Of a stretch of 64,000 nucleotides of DNA, positions 26,299 to 35,408 are shown piece by piece (position 1 is the stretch's first letter; every line of letters starts with the position of its first letter). The translations under genes were made by a program, and so were the position numbers. The DNA comes from Confluentibacter sediminis (GTDB lineage Bacteria; Bacteroidota; Bacteroidia; Flavobacteriales; Flavobacteriaceae), in the NCBI RefSeq assembly GCF_003258355.1, contig NZ_QKPO01000013.1, positions 116,657-180,656 on the forward strand, read 5' to 3'. The notes under the pieces were generated by a model, which worked only from the letters and a program-made list of their open reading frames with translations, did not search any database and was not told the DNA's origin.

Positions 26299-28548
26299 AT
26301 GCACGCCAAAAAAAAACCAACTAAGTTAACCACCACGTTTATTGCATTATTATGTATCTCTTTATTAGTAAGTTGCAATAAAGACAATACAATTATTAAA
26401 CATTCAACATGGACTCATTATGCAGGAAGTCCTGACCAATCTAAATACTTTGATGGTTCTGAAATTACTAAAGAAAATGTCAATCAACTAGAAGTCGCTT
26501 GGAGCTATCCTTCAGAAGGTGGCTTCAATAATTTTAGCCCTATTATAGTAGATACGACCATGTATGTTTTAGGAAAAGGCAATTCTCTTGTAGCTTTGAA
26601 TGTTAAAACAGGAAAAGAAATCTGGATTCATGCCAATTTAAGAGGATTGACAAGAAAAGGTATTAATTACTGGGAAAGTAAAGATAAAAAAGACAAAAGA
26701 TTAATCTTTACACTTAATAATTCACTACAAGCTATAGATGCAGTTACAGGGAAATCTATTTTAACTTTTGGTGATGATGGATATACAGATTTAAGACAAG
26801 GTCTAGATCGCGAGCCAAGTTCAATAAGAAGAGTACAAGCCATGATGCCTGGCGTAATTATTGATGATTTGGTCATTTTAGGTTCGGCGCCTGGTGAGGG
26901 TTATTTTTCAGCACCTGGTTATGTAAGAGCTTATAGTGCTATTACTGGTAAATTAGTATGGACCTTTCACACCATACCGCATCCAGGAGAGTTTGGTTAT
27001 GATACGTGGCCTAAAGACGCCTATAAGTATATAGGCGGTGTAAATGTTTGGAGCGAAATGTCGGCAGATGTTGAAAGAGGTATTGTGTACCTGTCCCTAG
27101 GATCTCCTACTTTTGATTATTATGGCGGCGATCGTATTGGAAGTAATCTATTTGGAAACTCTTTAGTGGCTCTAGATGTTAAAACAGGCAAACGTCTTTG
27201 GCATTTCCAAACGGTACATCATGACCTTTGGGATTATGATCTTTCTCCTGCTCCCCAATTAATAACTATAAACAAAGACGGCAAAAAAATTGATGCTGTA
27301 GCATCGGCGACTAAGCATGGTTATCTGTTCGTTTTTGATCGTGTAACCGGTGAACCTGTTTTCCCGATTGAGGAAAAACCTTTTCCTGCAAGTGATGTGC
27401 CTGGTGAAGAAGCATGGCCGACACAGCCTATTCCTACTTTGCCTAGTTTTATGAGGCACGAAGTAACAAAAGAAAACATAAACCCTTATTTATCAGATAG
27501 TATTAAACAAATGTGGTATAAAAGACTTGATGCTGCCAAAACTGCACAATTTACTCCTCCTTCAGATAAATATGAAACGATTATTTTACCTGGTCCTCTA
27601 GGTGGTGCAAATTATGGAAATACAGCAAGTAATCCTGAAAAAGGCTTGGTTTTCGTCATGTCGCAAGAACATCCATCTATTTACCAATTAAGTAAAGTAG
27701 AGCCTCCAAAAGTTGATATTTCTGCTGATGAAGCAAAGAGAGCAAAAACCATGTACGACAATACCTGTAAAACTTGTCATGGACCGAATATGGAAGGTGG
27801 TGTGGGCCCAACTCTTAAAAATATGCCACAACACATTTTTTATGATGAATTTAAAAACATTGTTTTAAATGGTCGCGGACAAATGCCAGGCTTTGTACAT
27901 GTTGATGAAGCTATGTTAGCGAGTCTTTATCGTTTTATGGGGGGAAATCCTAGAAGTTTTAACTTTAATAGAAGAGGAAATGAAGAAGAAACAACACTAG
28001 AAGGTCCTGTTGTTGCTTCTGGAGGCGTAAAAATGAGAGAAGACGAAAAGAGAGTCGCCCCCATGTTGGATTATCCTGAGGGTGTAGAACATCCTGAAAA
28101 TAGATACACAACTGGTTATGGGTTAGAGTGGGAATCACTGATGTCTCCACCATGGTCTTACATTGTAGCTTACGATTTAAATAAAGGTGAAATAAGATGG
28201 AAACAACCTATAGGGGAAGACTATGAATTCGTTAATGGAGATAAAAGCAAAGGTGCCGTAATAGGTGCACAACGTAAAAGTATGGTTGTAACCTCAACAG
28301 GCATTTTATTTGCTACTGGAAAAGGAGGAAAATTATATGCTTTCGATCAAGAAACAGGTAAGATATTATGGGAAACTACTTTAAGTAATGAATCTGTTGC
28401 CGTACCAGCCATGTATACATTAGATGGCAAACAATATTTAGTTATTAATGCAACAGGTACTTTTGCACGTGATAGTTTTGACCACTCAAAAGAACCAGGA
28501 GCATTACCAAAAGGTTATGTAGTGTATGCCCTTCCTGATAATAAGTAA
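26299..28548 (+). CDS. PQQ-dependent dehydrogenase lipoprotein with inserted cytochrome c domain
   Basis: The 749-residue quinoprotein would oxidise a sugar or alcohol outside the cytoplasm and pass electrons to its haem. It has an SPII signal (LLVSC, Cys at about residue 26) and PQQ beta-propeller blades, for example VALNVKTGKEIW, VALDVKTGKRLWHFQTVHHDLWDYDL and YAFDQETGKILWET. A cytochrome c domain is inserted at residues 470-550 (CKTCH at 490-494, probable axial Met in GRGQMPGF). The WDYDLSPAP segment is typical of the glucose and shikimate dehydrogenase branch. The substrate is unknown. It opens the catabolic island and lies 101 bases before the cupin gene. Confidence 0.88.
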   Translation: MHAKKKPTKLTTTFIALLCISLLVSCNKDNTIIKHSTWTHYAGSPDQSKYFDGSEITKENVNQLEVAWSYPSEGGFNNFSPIIVDTTMYVLGKGNSLVALNVKTGKEIWIHANLRGLTRKGINYWESKDKKDKRLIFTLNNSLQAIDAVTGKSILTFGDDGYTDLRQGLDREPSSIRRVQAMMPGVIIDDLVILGSAPGEGYFSAPGYVRAYSAITGKLVWTFHTIPHPGEFGYDTWPKDAYKYIGGVNVWSEMSADVERGIVYLSLGSPTFDYYGGDRIGSNLFGNSLVALDVKTGKRLWHFQTVHHDLWDYDLSPAPQLITINKDGKKIDAVASATKHGYLFVFDRVTGEPVFPIEEKPFPASDVPGEEAWPTQPIPTLPSFMRHEVTKENINPYLSDSIKQMWYKRLDAAKTAQFTPPSDKYETIILPGPLGGANYGNTASNPEKGLVFVMSQEHPSIYQLSKVEPPKVDISADEAKRAKTMYDNTCKTCHGPNMEGGVGPTLKNMPQHIFYDEFKNIVLNGRGQMPGFVHVDEAMLASLYRFMGGNPRSFNFNRRGNEEETTLEGPVVASGGVKMREDEKRVAPMLDYPEGVEHPENRYTTGYGLEWESLMSPPWSYIVAYDLNKGEIRWKQPIGEDYEFVNGDKSKGAVIGAQRKSMVVTSTGILFATGKGGKLYAFDQETGKILWETTLSNESVAVPAMYTLDGKQYLVINATGTFARDSFDHSKEPGALPKGYVVYALPDNK

Positions 28549-28649
28549 TTATTAATCAGAAGAGTAAAAGTTTTGTTTCCCTTATTTTTTTTAAATTTAT
28601 GGGAAACTAATTTTTTTAAAATTATAAGCCAATTAAACCAATAAAAAAC

Positions 28650-29867
28650 ATGAAACAATTTATCACCTTATTACTAGCTATTGCAACTATACAAGCTACG
28701 TCTCAAACTATTAAAGAACGTATAGTTCATAATGATGCTTCCAAATACAGAGAACTTTCAGCTGTCCATGCTGGTGCGGGAACTATGGGTTTTACACAGT
28801 TAATAGGTCGGAATGACTTATCTACAAATTTCCTATACCTACATTCAGGCATTATTAATCCTAAATCTGGTATTGGACATCATTTTCATCATAATATAGA
28901 GGAAATGTATGTCATCTTAAATGGTGAAGCTGAGTTTACAATCAATGGACATACGTCTAAAATAAAAGGACCTGCTATTGTTCCATGTAAAATGGGTGAT
29001 GCGCATGCTATTTACAATACGTCTGGAGAGCCTCTTAAATGGTTAAATTTTGCTGTTAGCCTCAATAAAGGAAAAGCAGATAATTTTGATTTAGGAGACA
29101 CCCGTGTAGGAGCAAAATTAGATCCTATTCCTGTTTTTGTATCAGGTCGATTGGAAAAAGAGCAAGCAAAAGCAAATACACGTTTATATTCTGGAGATGG
29201 TGTACTCTCTCGTAGATTATTTGGTCCGGAAGTATTCACTACCAATTGGAACCATGTTGACCACCTCATTATTCCAGCCGGTAAATCTACAGACGAAAGA
29301 CAACTCTTGGGTTATGAAGAAGTTTATTTTGTTATTAAAGGTTCTGGAACTATTTCAATAAATGGAGATAAAGCCAATATAACATCAGACGATGCTTTCT
29401 CTGGTAAACTAGCTGAAAAAGTAACTTTATCAAACAATGGCAACGAAGATTTAGAATTACTTGTTATTGGAATTGCAGCTTCAAAAGAAATTGGTTTAGG
29501 TATTAAAAGCCCTACTGCAGAATCAAAAGTGATGGCTTTACAAATGGATTTTGTAGTTCCGAAAGAAAATTTTGAAGCTTTTGAAAAAATGTATGCTACT
29601 ATATATGTTCCTGCATTGAGCGTTCAACAAGGATTTCTAGGTGCAAAATTATTTAAAATTTTTCCTGATGAAACAGCTAAAAAAATTCAAGCAGAACCAA
29701 CAGAATACAATTATCAAATTCAATTCTCTTTTGATAGCGAAGAAAACAGACAAAAATGGGTAGCTAGTAAAGAACACGTAGATGTGGCTTGGCCTGCTTG
29801 TGCAGCCCTTGTAACTAAATACAAATGGCGTGGTTATGATGTAAAGGGTGATAACAACAAACGATAA
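28650..29867 (+). CDS. Exported double-cupin protein with C-terminal ABM-like domain
   Basis: The 405-residue protein has a signal peptide (LLLAIATIQATSQ). The first cupin (about residues 75-135) keeps the metal motif GHHFHHNIEEMY and a distal His in MGDAHAIYN. The second cupin (about 205-275, LLGYEEVYFVIKGSGTISING) lacks the histidines. A ferredoxin-like domain resembling antibiotic biosynthesis monooxygenases follows at about 290-395 (MDFVVPKENFEAFEKMY, and YIPAL-like YVPALSVQQGFLGAKLF). The reaction is unknown; cupins of this kind isomerise or oxidise sugar acids. It is 18 bases from the esterase gene. Confidence 0.78.
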   Translation: MKQFITLLLAIATIQATSQTIKERIVHNDASKYRELSAVHAGAGTMGFTQLIGRNDLSTNFLYLHSGIINPKSGIGHHFHHNIEEMYVILNGEAEFTINGHTSKIKGPAIVPCKMGDAHAIYNTSGEPLKWLNFAVSLNKGKADNFDLGDTRVGAKLDPIPVFVSGRLEKEQAKANTRLYSGDGVLSRRLFGPEVFTTNWNHVDHLIIPAGKSTDERQLLGYEEVYFVIKGSGTISINGDKANITSDDAFSGKLAEKVTLSNNGNEDLELLVIGIAASKEIGLGIKSPTAESKVMALQMDFVVPKENFEAFEKMYATIYVPALSVQQGFLGAKLFKIFPDETAKKIQAEPTEYNYQIQFSFDSEENRQKWVASKEHVDVAWPACAALVTKYKWRGYDVKGDNNKR

Positions 29868-29885
29868 CATCTTAATTTAATTCAA

Positions 29886-31043
29886 ATGATTGTTAATCGT
29901 AACTACTTTTACTCATTATTGCTTCTACTAAGCTTTTCATTTAGTGATTTAATTGCTCAAGTCCCAGAGCATGCAAAACCTGCAACTACTAACATTAATC
30001 AAAACGGTTGTCCTTGTATTTTTCAGGACAACCGTGTTCTTTTTACTGTAAATGCTCCTGAAGCCACAAAAGTACAGTTAGATCTTGGTCAACTTTATGA
30101 TATGAGTAAGAATGATAAAGGTGTTTGGTCAGTTATAACCAATCCACAAGTACCTGGATTCCATTATTATTCTTTAGTCATTGATGGCTATAAGTTTGCT
30201 GACCCTGCTAGTGAATCATTTTACGGCACTGGTAGAATGGCCAGTGCTATTGATATTCCAGAAGATGGTGTCGACTTTTATAATATAAAAGATGTGCCTC
30301 ATGGCGATATTCGTTCTCAGGTATATTTCTCTAAAACTACAGGAACATGGCGTAACATCAATATTTACACGCCTCCTGGATATGATAAAAATCCAAACAA
30401 AGATTATCCTGTTTTATACATTCAGCATGGTGGTGGTGAAGATGAACGTGGTTGGGCTGTTCAAGGAAAAACCAATTTTATTCTTGATAATTTAATAGCT
30501 GAAGGCAAAGCAACACCTATGATTGTAGCCATCCCTAACGGAAATGCCACTAAACCTGGTGTGAATGCCAGAGGTTATAATGATGAAGCGATGGCTGTTT
30601 TTAAAGAAGAACTTTTTGAAAACATCATCCCTTTTGTAGAAAATAATTATAGAGTAAAGTCGAATGCAGCAAATAGAGCTATCTCTGGATTATCCATGGG
30701 TGGTGGTCAATCATTTTTTACTGGACTCCGAAACACGGATGTTTTTGATTATGTTGGCGTTTTTAGTACGGGACTATTTGGTGGTATTAGAGAACAAGCA
30801 TCTTTTAATGCAGAAGCAGTGATTCCTGGGATATTAACAAACCCAAAGTCTTTTAATGACAATCTTAAGTTGTTTTATATCTCTGTTGGCGAACAAGACA
30901 ATAGAATAGATCCTACTAAAAAAATGGTTGAAACCTTTAAAAATAAAGGGCTACATGTTGAGTTTGCATCCTTCCCTGGAGACCATGAATGGCAAGTTTG
31001 GAGAAAATCACTCCATGATTTTGCTCAAAGGCTTTTTAAATAA
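29886..31043 (+). CDS. Exported CE1-like carbohydrate esterase (enterochelin esterase fold)
   Basis: The 385-residue alpha/beta hydrolase has a signal peptide (ending near IAQ), an N-terminal E-set domain (about residues 40-125) and an esterase D-type catalytic domain. The nucleophile Ser270 sits in SGLSMGGGQS, the oxyanion region in YPVLYIQHGGGEDERGW and the catalytic His367 in GDHEWQVWR. This arrangement is typical of acetyl or feruloyl esterases that remove esters from polysaccharides. It lies in the run from 28650 to 36839 and would act in the periplasm or outside the cell. Confidence 0.85.
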   Translation: MIVNRNYFYSLLLLLSFSFSDLIAQVPEHAKPATTNINQNGCPCIFQDNRVLFTVNAPEATKVQLDLGQLYDMSKNDKGVWSVITNPQVPGFHYYSLVIDGYKFADPASESFYGTGRMASAIDIPEDGVDFYNIKDVPHGDIRSQVYFSKTTGTWRNINIYTPPGYDKNPNKDYPVLYIQHGGGEDERGWAVQGKTNFILDNLIAEGKATPMIVAIPNGNATKPGVNARGYNDEAMAVFKEELFENIIPFVENNYRVKSNAANRAISGLSMGGGQSFFTGLRNTDVFDYVGVFSTGLFGGIREQASFNAEAVIPGILTNPKSFNDNLKLFYISVGEQDNRIDPTKKMVETFKNKGLHVEFASFPGDHEWQVWRKSLHDFAQRLFK

Positions 31044-31092
31044 AATAAACACCAGATACTTCTGGTAACTAATAACTAAACTAAAACTCATA

Positions 31093-32736
31093 ATGAAAAC
31101 TAAGATTTCTTGGATTATTCTGTTGCCCCTATTTGCCAATATTCTGTCCATTAATGCGCAAGACATACCTCCTACTACCTCCTTAGTATACCCAGGTATT
31201 GATGGCAGACTAGTTTATGTGGCCGACAGCCTAGGCAACAAAATTCCCGATTTTTCAAACGCAGGTTATAAAGGAGGAGGCGTACCTATTCCCACAGTTG
31301 CCATTAAAGCAACTATTTGGCCAGTTTTAGGTGATAATGCTGAAAATATTCAAAAAGCAATTGACAGTGTTTCGGCAATGCCACAAGATGCTTACGGATT
31401 TAGAGGAGCCATATTGATTAAAATGGGATTTTATAGAATTGAAAAACCCATTTATATTAAAGCTTCAGGTGTCGTTTTACGCGGTGAAGGCATGGGTGAT
31501 ACTGGTACCATTCTTTATGGCATTTTACCTCCTCCAGATCCAAATGCTACCGGCAGGCAACGTTTCGCAAGACCTGCCTTTATAAACATAGGGGCGGAAA
31601 ATGGAGCGGAAGTGCTAGAAAACAGTAAGCAAGTAATTACTGATGATTATGTTCCTTTTGGTGCTGTTAGTTTTAATGTGAAGTCTGCCAAAGGTCTAAA
31701 AAAAGGAGATAAAGTAATGGTTAGACGTTTTGGTAATGAAGACTGGGTTAAAGCATTGAACATGAAGGATGAAATAGCCAACAGCAGACCATGGAAATTT
31801 GACATCAATTACGACCGTGAAATTATTAATATAAATGGCAACACTATTACGGTAGATGCTCCCATTTTTACGGCCATCGATGTACGTTGGGGAGGTGGTG
31901 AACTATTAAAATACAATGAGAAACGTATTGAAAATGTAGGTATTGAGAATCTACGAGGCATCTCGGATTACGATCCAACCGTACGTACCACAACCTATGG
32001 GAATATGGATCGTGACAAATTGGGAAAAGAAAATCAATATCAAGGAGATGAATATTACTCCGATGAAAATCATTATTCTAATTTTATCAGCTTCGACAAT
32101 ATTAAAAATGCATGGGTACGGAATGTGTCTGCTTTACATTTTGTCTATAGTGCTGTCATAGCTAATGGTGGAGCTAAATGGATTACGGTTCAGGATTGCC
32201 AGTCCTTAGAACCCGTTTCGGTACGAGCAGGTGGCCGACGATTTACCTTTAAAATGAATGGTCAACTTTGTCTGGTTCAACGCTGCTTGTCATATAAAGG
32301 GCGTCACTCTTTTGCAGGGGAAAGTTCCACTGCAAGTGGCAACGTATTTCTGGAATGTAAAGCTATCTATCCCTACTCAACGAGTGAGCCTCATGGATAT
32401 TGGGTAAATGGTATACTATATGACAATGTCCAAGCGCCATTAACTGCCCGATACTGGGACTTTATAATGGGCTGGGCTGGGGCTAATACAGTCTTCTGGA
32501 ACTGTGAAGGTGATTTCCTTATTCAAGGTCCCCCTACAGCTCAAAATTACTCTTTTGGACACATTGGTGTAAATGCAGTGGTCTTTAATACGGCATTAAT
32601 GGATTTAACTAAGCCAAATGGCCATGTAGAATCCATGGATAAGCATGTAACTCCAAAGAGTTTATACCTCACCCAACTTAAAGAACGATTGGGAATGGAA
32701 GCAGTCAATAACATCTTGTTAAATGCAGGCCTATAG
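31093..32736 (+). CDS. Exported right-handed beta-helix protein (first of a tandem pair)
   Basis: The 547-residue secreted protein (signal ending INAQ) has features of a pectate-lyase-like parallel beta-helix. An N-terminal pectate-lyase-3-type start (NIQKAIDSVSAM, then GAILIKMGFYRIEKPIYI and SGVVLRGEGMGDTGTILYG) precedes asparagine-rich coils with repeats such as NYSFGHIGVNAVVFN. It is strongly similar over its full length to the next protein. It may be a polysaccharide lyase or hydrolase of an unclassified family; no catalytic residues can be assigned. Confidence 0.75.
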   Translation: MKTKISWIILLPLFANILSINAQDIPPTTSLVYPGIDGRLVYVADSLGNKIPDFSNAGYKGGGVPIPTVAIKATIWPVLGDNAENIQKAIDSVSAMPQDAYGFRGAILIKMGFYRIEKPIYIKASGVVLRGEGMGDTGTILYGILPPPDPNATGRQRFARPAFINIGAENGAEVLENSKQVITDDYVPFGAVSFNVKSAKGLKKGDKVMVRRFGNEDWVKALNMKDEIANSRPWKFDINYDREIININGNTITVDAPIFTAIDVRWGGGELLKYNEKRIENVGIENLRGISDYDPTVRTTTYGNMDRDKLGKENQYQGDEYYSDENHYSNFISFDNIKNAWVRNVSALHFVYSAVIANGGAKWITVQDCQSLEPVSVRAGGRRFTFKMNGQLCLVQRCLSYKGRHSFAGESSTASGNVFLECKAIYPYSTSEPHGYWVNGILYDNVQAPLTARYWDFIMGWAGANTVFWNCEGDFLIQGPPTAQNYSFGHIGVNAVVFNTALMDLTKPNGHVESMDKHVTPKSLYLTQLKERLGMEAVNNILLNAGL

Positions 32737-32768
32737 ACTATATAATATTGATAATTAAAAATGACCAT

Positions 32769-34421
32769 ATGAAATTTTATAATGCCATTGTTTTACTTTT
32801 TTTAGGAAGTTTTTCAATCATAAATTCTCTATGTGCGCAAGATATCCCTCCTACAACTTCAATGGTTTATCCTGGTATTGATGGTAAATTGGTGTATGTT
32901 GCCGATAGCCTTGGTAATAAAATACCAGATTTTTCCAACGCTGGTTACAAAGGTGGTGGCAAACCAATACCTACTGTTTCTATAAAGGCAACCATTTGGC
33001 CTGTTTTAGGTGATAATTCTGAAAGCATTCAGAAGATAATAGACAGTGTATCTGCTCTAGCACCTGACAACAATGGTTTTAGAGGAACCATTCTTTTAAA
33101 AATGGGTCATTATAGTTTAGACAAACCATTATACATAAAAGCTTCTGGAGTTGTTCTTCGTGGAGAAGGCATGGGTGATACTGGAACCATTCTTTTTGGT
33201 AAAATTCCCGTACAAACTACCCAAGGTGGTGGCCGTGGTTTTAGAAGACCTGCATTAATAAATATTGAAGGAGACAACAAAGTAACTCCTCAGGAAGATA
33301 CAAAACAAGATATTACCACTGATTATGTACCAGTGGGTGGCGTAAGCTTTAATGTAAAAACCGCAAAAACCTTTAAAGCAGGTGATAAAATTATCGTAAG
33401 ACGTTTTGGAAATCAAGAATGGATTAAAAAACTTGGTTTAGATAGTGCTACCATTGGTAGAAACAGATGGCGGCCTTTCAATATAGATTATGATAGAACA
33501 ATTGTCAATGTAAATGGTAATACCATTACTATTGATGCTCCTATTTTCTGTGCTATTGAAACCCCTTGGGGCGGTGGTGCCATTTATAAATACAGTGATG
33601 AACGTATTGAGCAAATTGGTATTGAAAACCTTCGTGGAATTTCAGAATACGACCCTTCTGTCCGCACAACAGTGTATGGCAATATGGACCGTGATAAGTT
33701 AGATCCAAAATATCAATATCAAGGCAATGAATATTATTCAGATGAAAATCATTATTCCAATTTCATAAATATTACCAATGCAAAAAATGTTTGGGTACGG
33801 AATATGAGTGCCCTTCATTTTGTTAGTAGTGTTGTTCAAGCAAATGCAGGTACAAAATATATTACAGTACAAGATTGTCAATCTATAGAACCCGTTTCTC
33901 AAAGATGGGGCGGCAGACGATTTACCTTCCAAATGAATGGGCAATTCTGTTTAGTACAAAGATGTTTATCTCAAAAAGGAAGACACTCGTTCGTGTTACA
34001 AAACCATGAAGCTAGTGGCAATGTATATTTAGAATGCACAGCTGTGAACCCCTATTCTTCCAGTGAACCACACAACCATTGGGTAAACGGTGTTTTATAT
34101 GATAATGTGAAAGCACCGCTTACGGCAAGGTTTTGGGATTATATTATTGGATGGGCCGGTGCTAATATTGTGTTTTGGAACTGTGAAGGAGACTTCTTGA
34201 TTCAAAGCCCACCAACGGCTCAAAACTACTCTTTTGGACATATTGGTGTGAATGCCGTTGTATTTAATGGCGCTTTGCAGGATTTAACGAAACCAAATGG
34301 TCATGTAGAATCCATGGACAAACATGTGACACCTAAAAGTTTATATTTAACACAACTTAAAGAGCGTTTAGGAATGGATGCTGTAAATTATACATTGACA
34401 AAAGCAAGTGATAATAATTAA
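32769..34421 (+). CDS. Exported right-handed beta-helix protein (second of a tandem pair)
   Basis: A 550-residue paralogue of the preceding protein, with the same mature N-terminus (AQDIPPTTS-x-VYPGIDG), the same SGVVLRGEGMGDTGTIL block and a nearly identical C-terminal 60 residues. Differences concentrate at about residues 150-215. I use the ATG at 32769 (MKFYNAIVLLFL), since the in-frame TTG at 32748 adds a polar extension before the signal peptide. Retention of two full copies suggests related but distinct substrates. Confidence 0.75.
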   Translation: MKFYNAIVLLFLGSFSIINSLCAQDIPPTTSMVYPGIDGKLVYVADSLGNKIPDFSNAGYKGGGKPIPTVSIKATIWPVLGDNSESIQKIIDSVSALAPDNNGFRGTILLKMGHYSLDKPLYIKASGVVLRGEGMGDTGTILFGKIPVQTTQGGGRGFRRPALINIEGDNKVTPQEDTKQDITTDYVPVGGVSFNVKTAKTFKAGDKIIVRRFGNQEWIKKLGLDSATIGRNRWRPFNIDYDRTIVNVNGNTITIDAPIFCAIETPWGGGAIYKYSDERIEQIGIENLRGISEYDPSVRTTVYGNMDRDKLDPKYQYQGNEYYSDENHYSNFINITNAKNVWVRNMSALHFVSSVVQANAGTKYITVQDCQSIEPVSQRWGGRRFTFQMNGQFCLVQRCLSQKGRHSFVLQNHEASGNVYLECTAVNPYSSSEPHNHWVNGVLYDNVKAPLTARFWDYIIGWAGANIVFWNCEGDFLIQSPPTAQNYSFGHIGVNAVVFNGALQDLTKPNGHVESMDKHVTPKSLYLTQLKERLGMDAVNYTLTKASDNN

Positions 34422-34441
34422 AATATCTTAATATAAAAACC

Positions 34442-35359
34442 ATGAAATTATTTAGTGCTATTATTTTATTTACCCTGAGTTTTGCTAGCCAATTGCATGC
34501 TCAAACTATTACAAAAGAAGACATGTTATTTCTTACCTCTGAATGGAAAGGAGAACGTTTTGATGATGGTAGACCTAAAATTCCAGATGATTTATTGGAA
34601 AGAGCCAAAAACATTATGATTGATGATGCGTGGACGGTTTTGAGAAATGAAGGCTACGTAAACCAATATGCTGGCGATTGGAAAACAGTAAATAATAATA
34701 CTATGACGGGGCGAGCTGTAACCGCCATGTACATGCCGAGTCGTCCTGATGTAGAAAAAAACATTAAAGAAAGAGGTGCTGCCCAAGGAAGAAAAGGCAA
34801 CACCAATGCTTGGCCAATAGATATCTTATCCAAAGGCGATCTTTATGTTGCCGATGCCTATGGAAAAATAAGTGGAGGTCCTATTATGGGTGCGACATTA
34901 GCCAATTCCATTTATAGTAAGTCTGGTAACGGGGTCGTATTTAATGGTGCTTCAAGAGATTTGCAAGAAATACAAAACATTGAAGGTTTTAATGCCTTTG
35001 TTCGTGATTTCCATCCGTCATTTACCGAAAACATGGTTCTTATGGGACTGAATACTCCGATTCGCATTGGAGAAGTTATGGTACTTCCTGGAGATTTAGT
35101 CATTGCCACTAGAGAAGGGGTTCTTTTTGTTCCTGCTCATATGGCTGAACAAGTAGTAAGCACTTCTGAATTTGTGACCAGAAAAGACCAATTTGGCTTT
35201 GAAATGGTTAAAACAGGTAAATACAGTACTGGGGAAATAGACAGTCAATGGACTGATAAAATTAAAGTCGATTTTTTAGAGTATCTAAAAAACCATCCAG
35301 AACTAGGCACTATGACACGTGCAGAACTCGATAAAGTAATGAGTAAAAGAACATGGTAA
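34442..35359 (+). CDS. Exported RraA-type aldolase homologue (RraA-1)
   Basis: The 305-residue protein has a signal peptide (LFTLSFASQLHAQ) and an RraA/HMG-aldolase fold. The segment GATLANSIYSKSG, then NGASRDLQE, reproduces the metal- and substrate-binding G-xn-R-D-x2-E pattern of 4-hydroxy-4-methyl-2-oxoglutarate/4-carboxy-4-hydroxy-2-oxoadipate aldolases (Arg172, Asp173, Glu176). These enzymes cleave 4-hydroxy-2-oxo acids to pyruvate. RraA regulators of RNase E are cytosolic, so export argues for catalysis. The C-terminal 60 residues are an extension. A paralogue is at 42128-43072. Confidence 0.85.
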   Translation: MKLFSAIILFTLSFASQLHAQTITKEDMLFLTSEWKGERFDDGRPKIPDDLLERAKNIMIDDAWTVLRNEGYVNQYAGDWKTVNNNTMTGRAVTAMYMPSRPDVEKNIKERGAAQGRKGNTNAWPIDILSKGDLYVADAYGKISGGPIMGATLANSIYSKSGNGVVFNGASRDLQEIQNIEGFNAFVRDFHPSFTENMVLMGLNTPIRIGEVMVLPGDLVIATREGVLFVPAHMAEQVVSTSEFVTRKDQFGFEMVKTGKYSTGEIDSQWTDKIKVDFLEYLKNHPELGTMTRAELDKVMSKRTW

Positions 35360-35408
35360 TCGGTTAACGATTACCATGTTTTATGTTGAATCTAAACGGA
35401 ATAGATAC

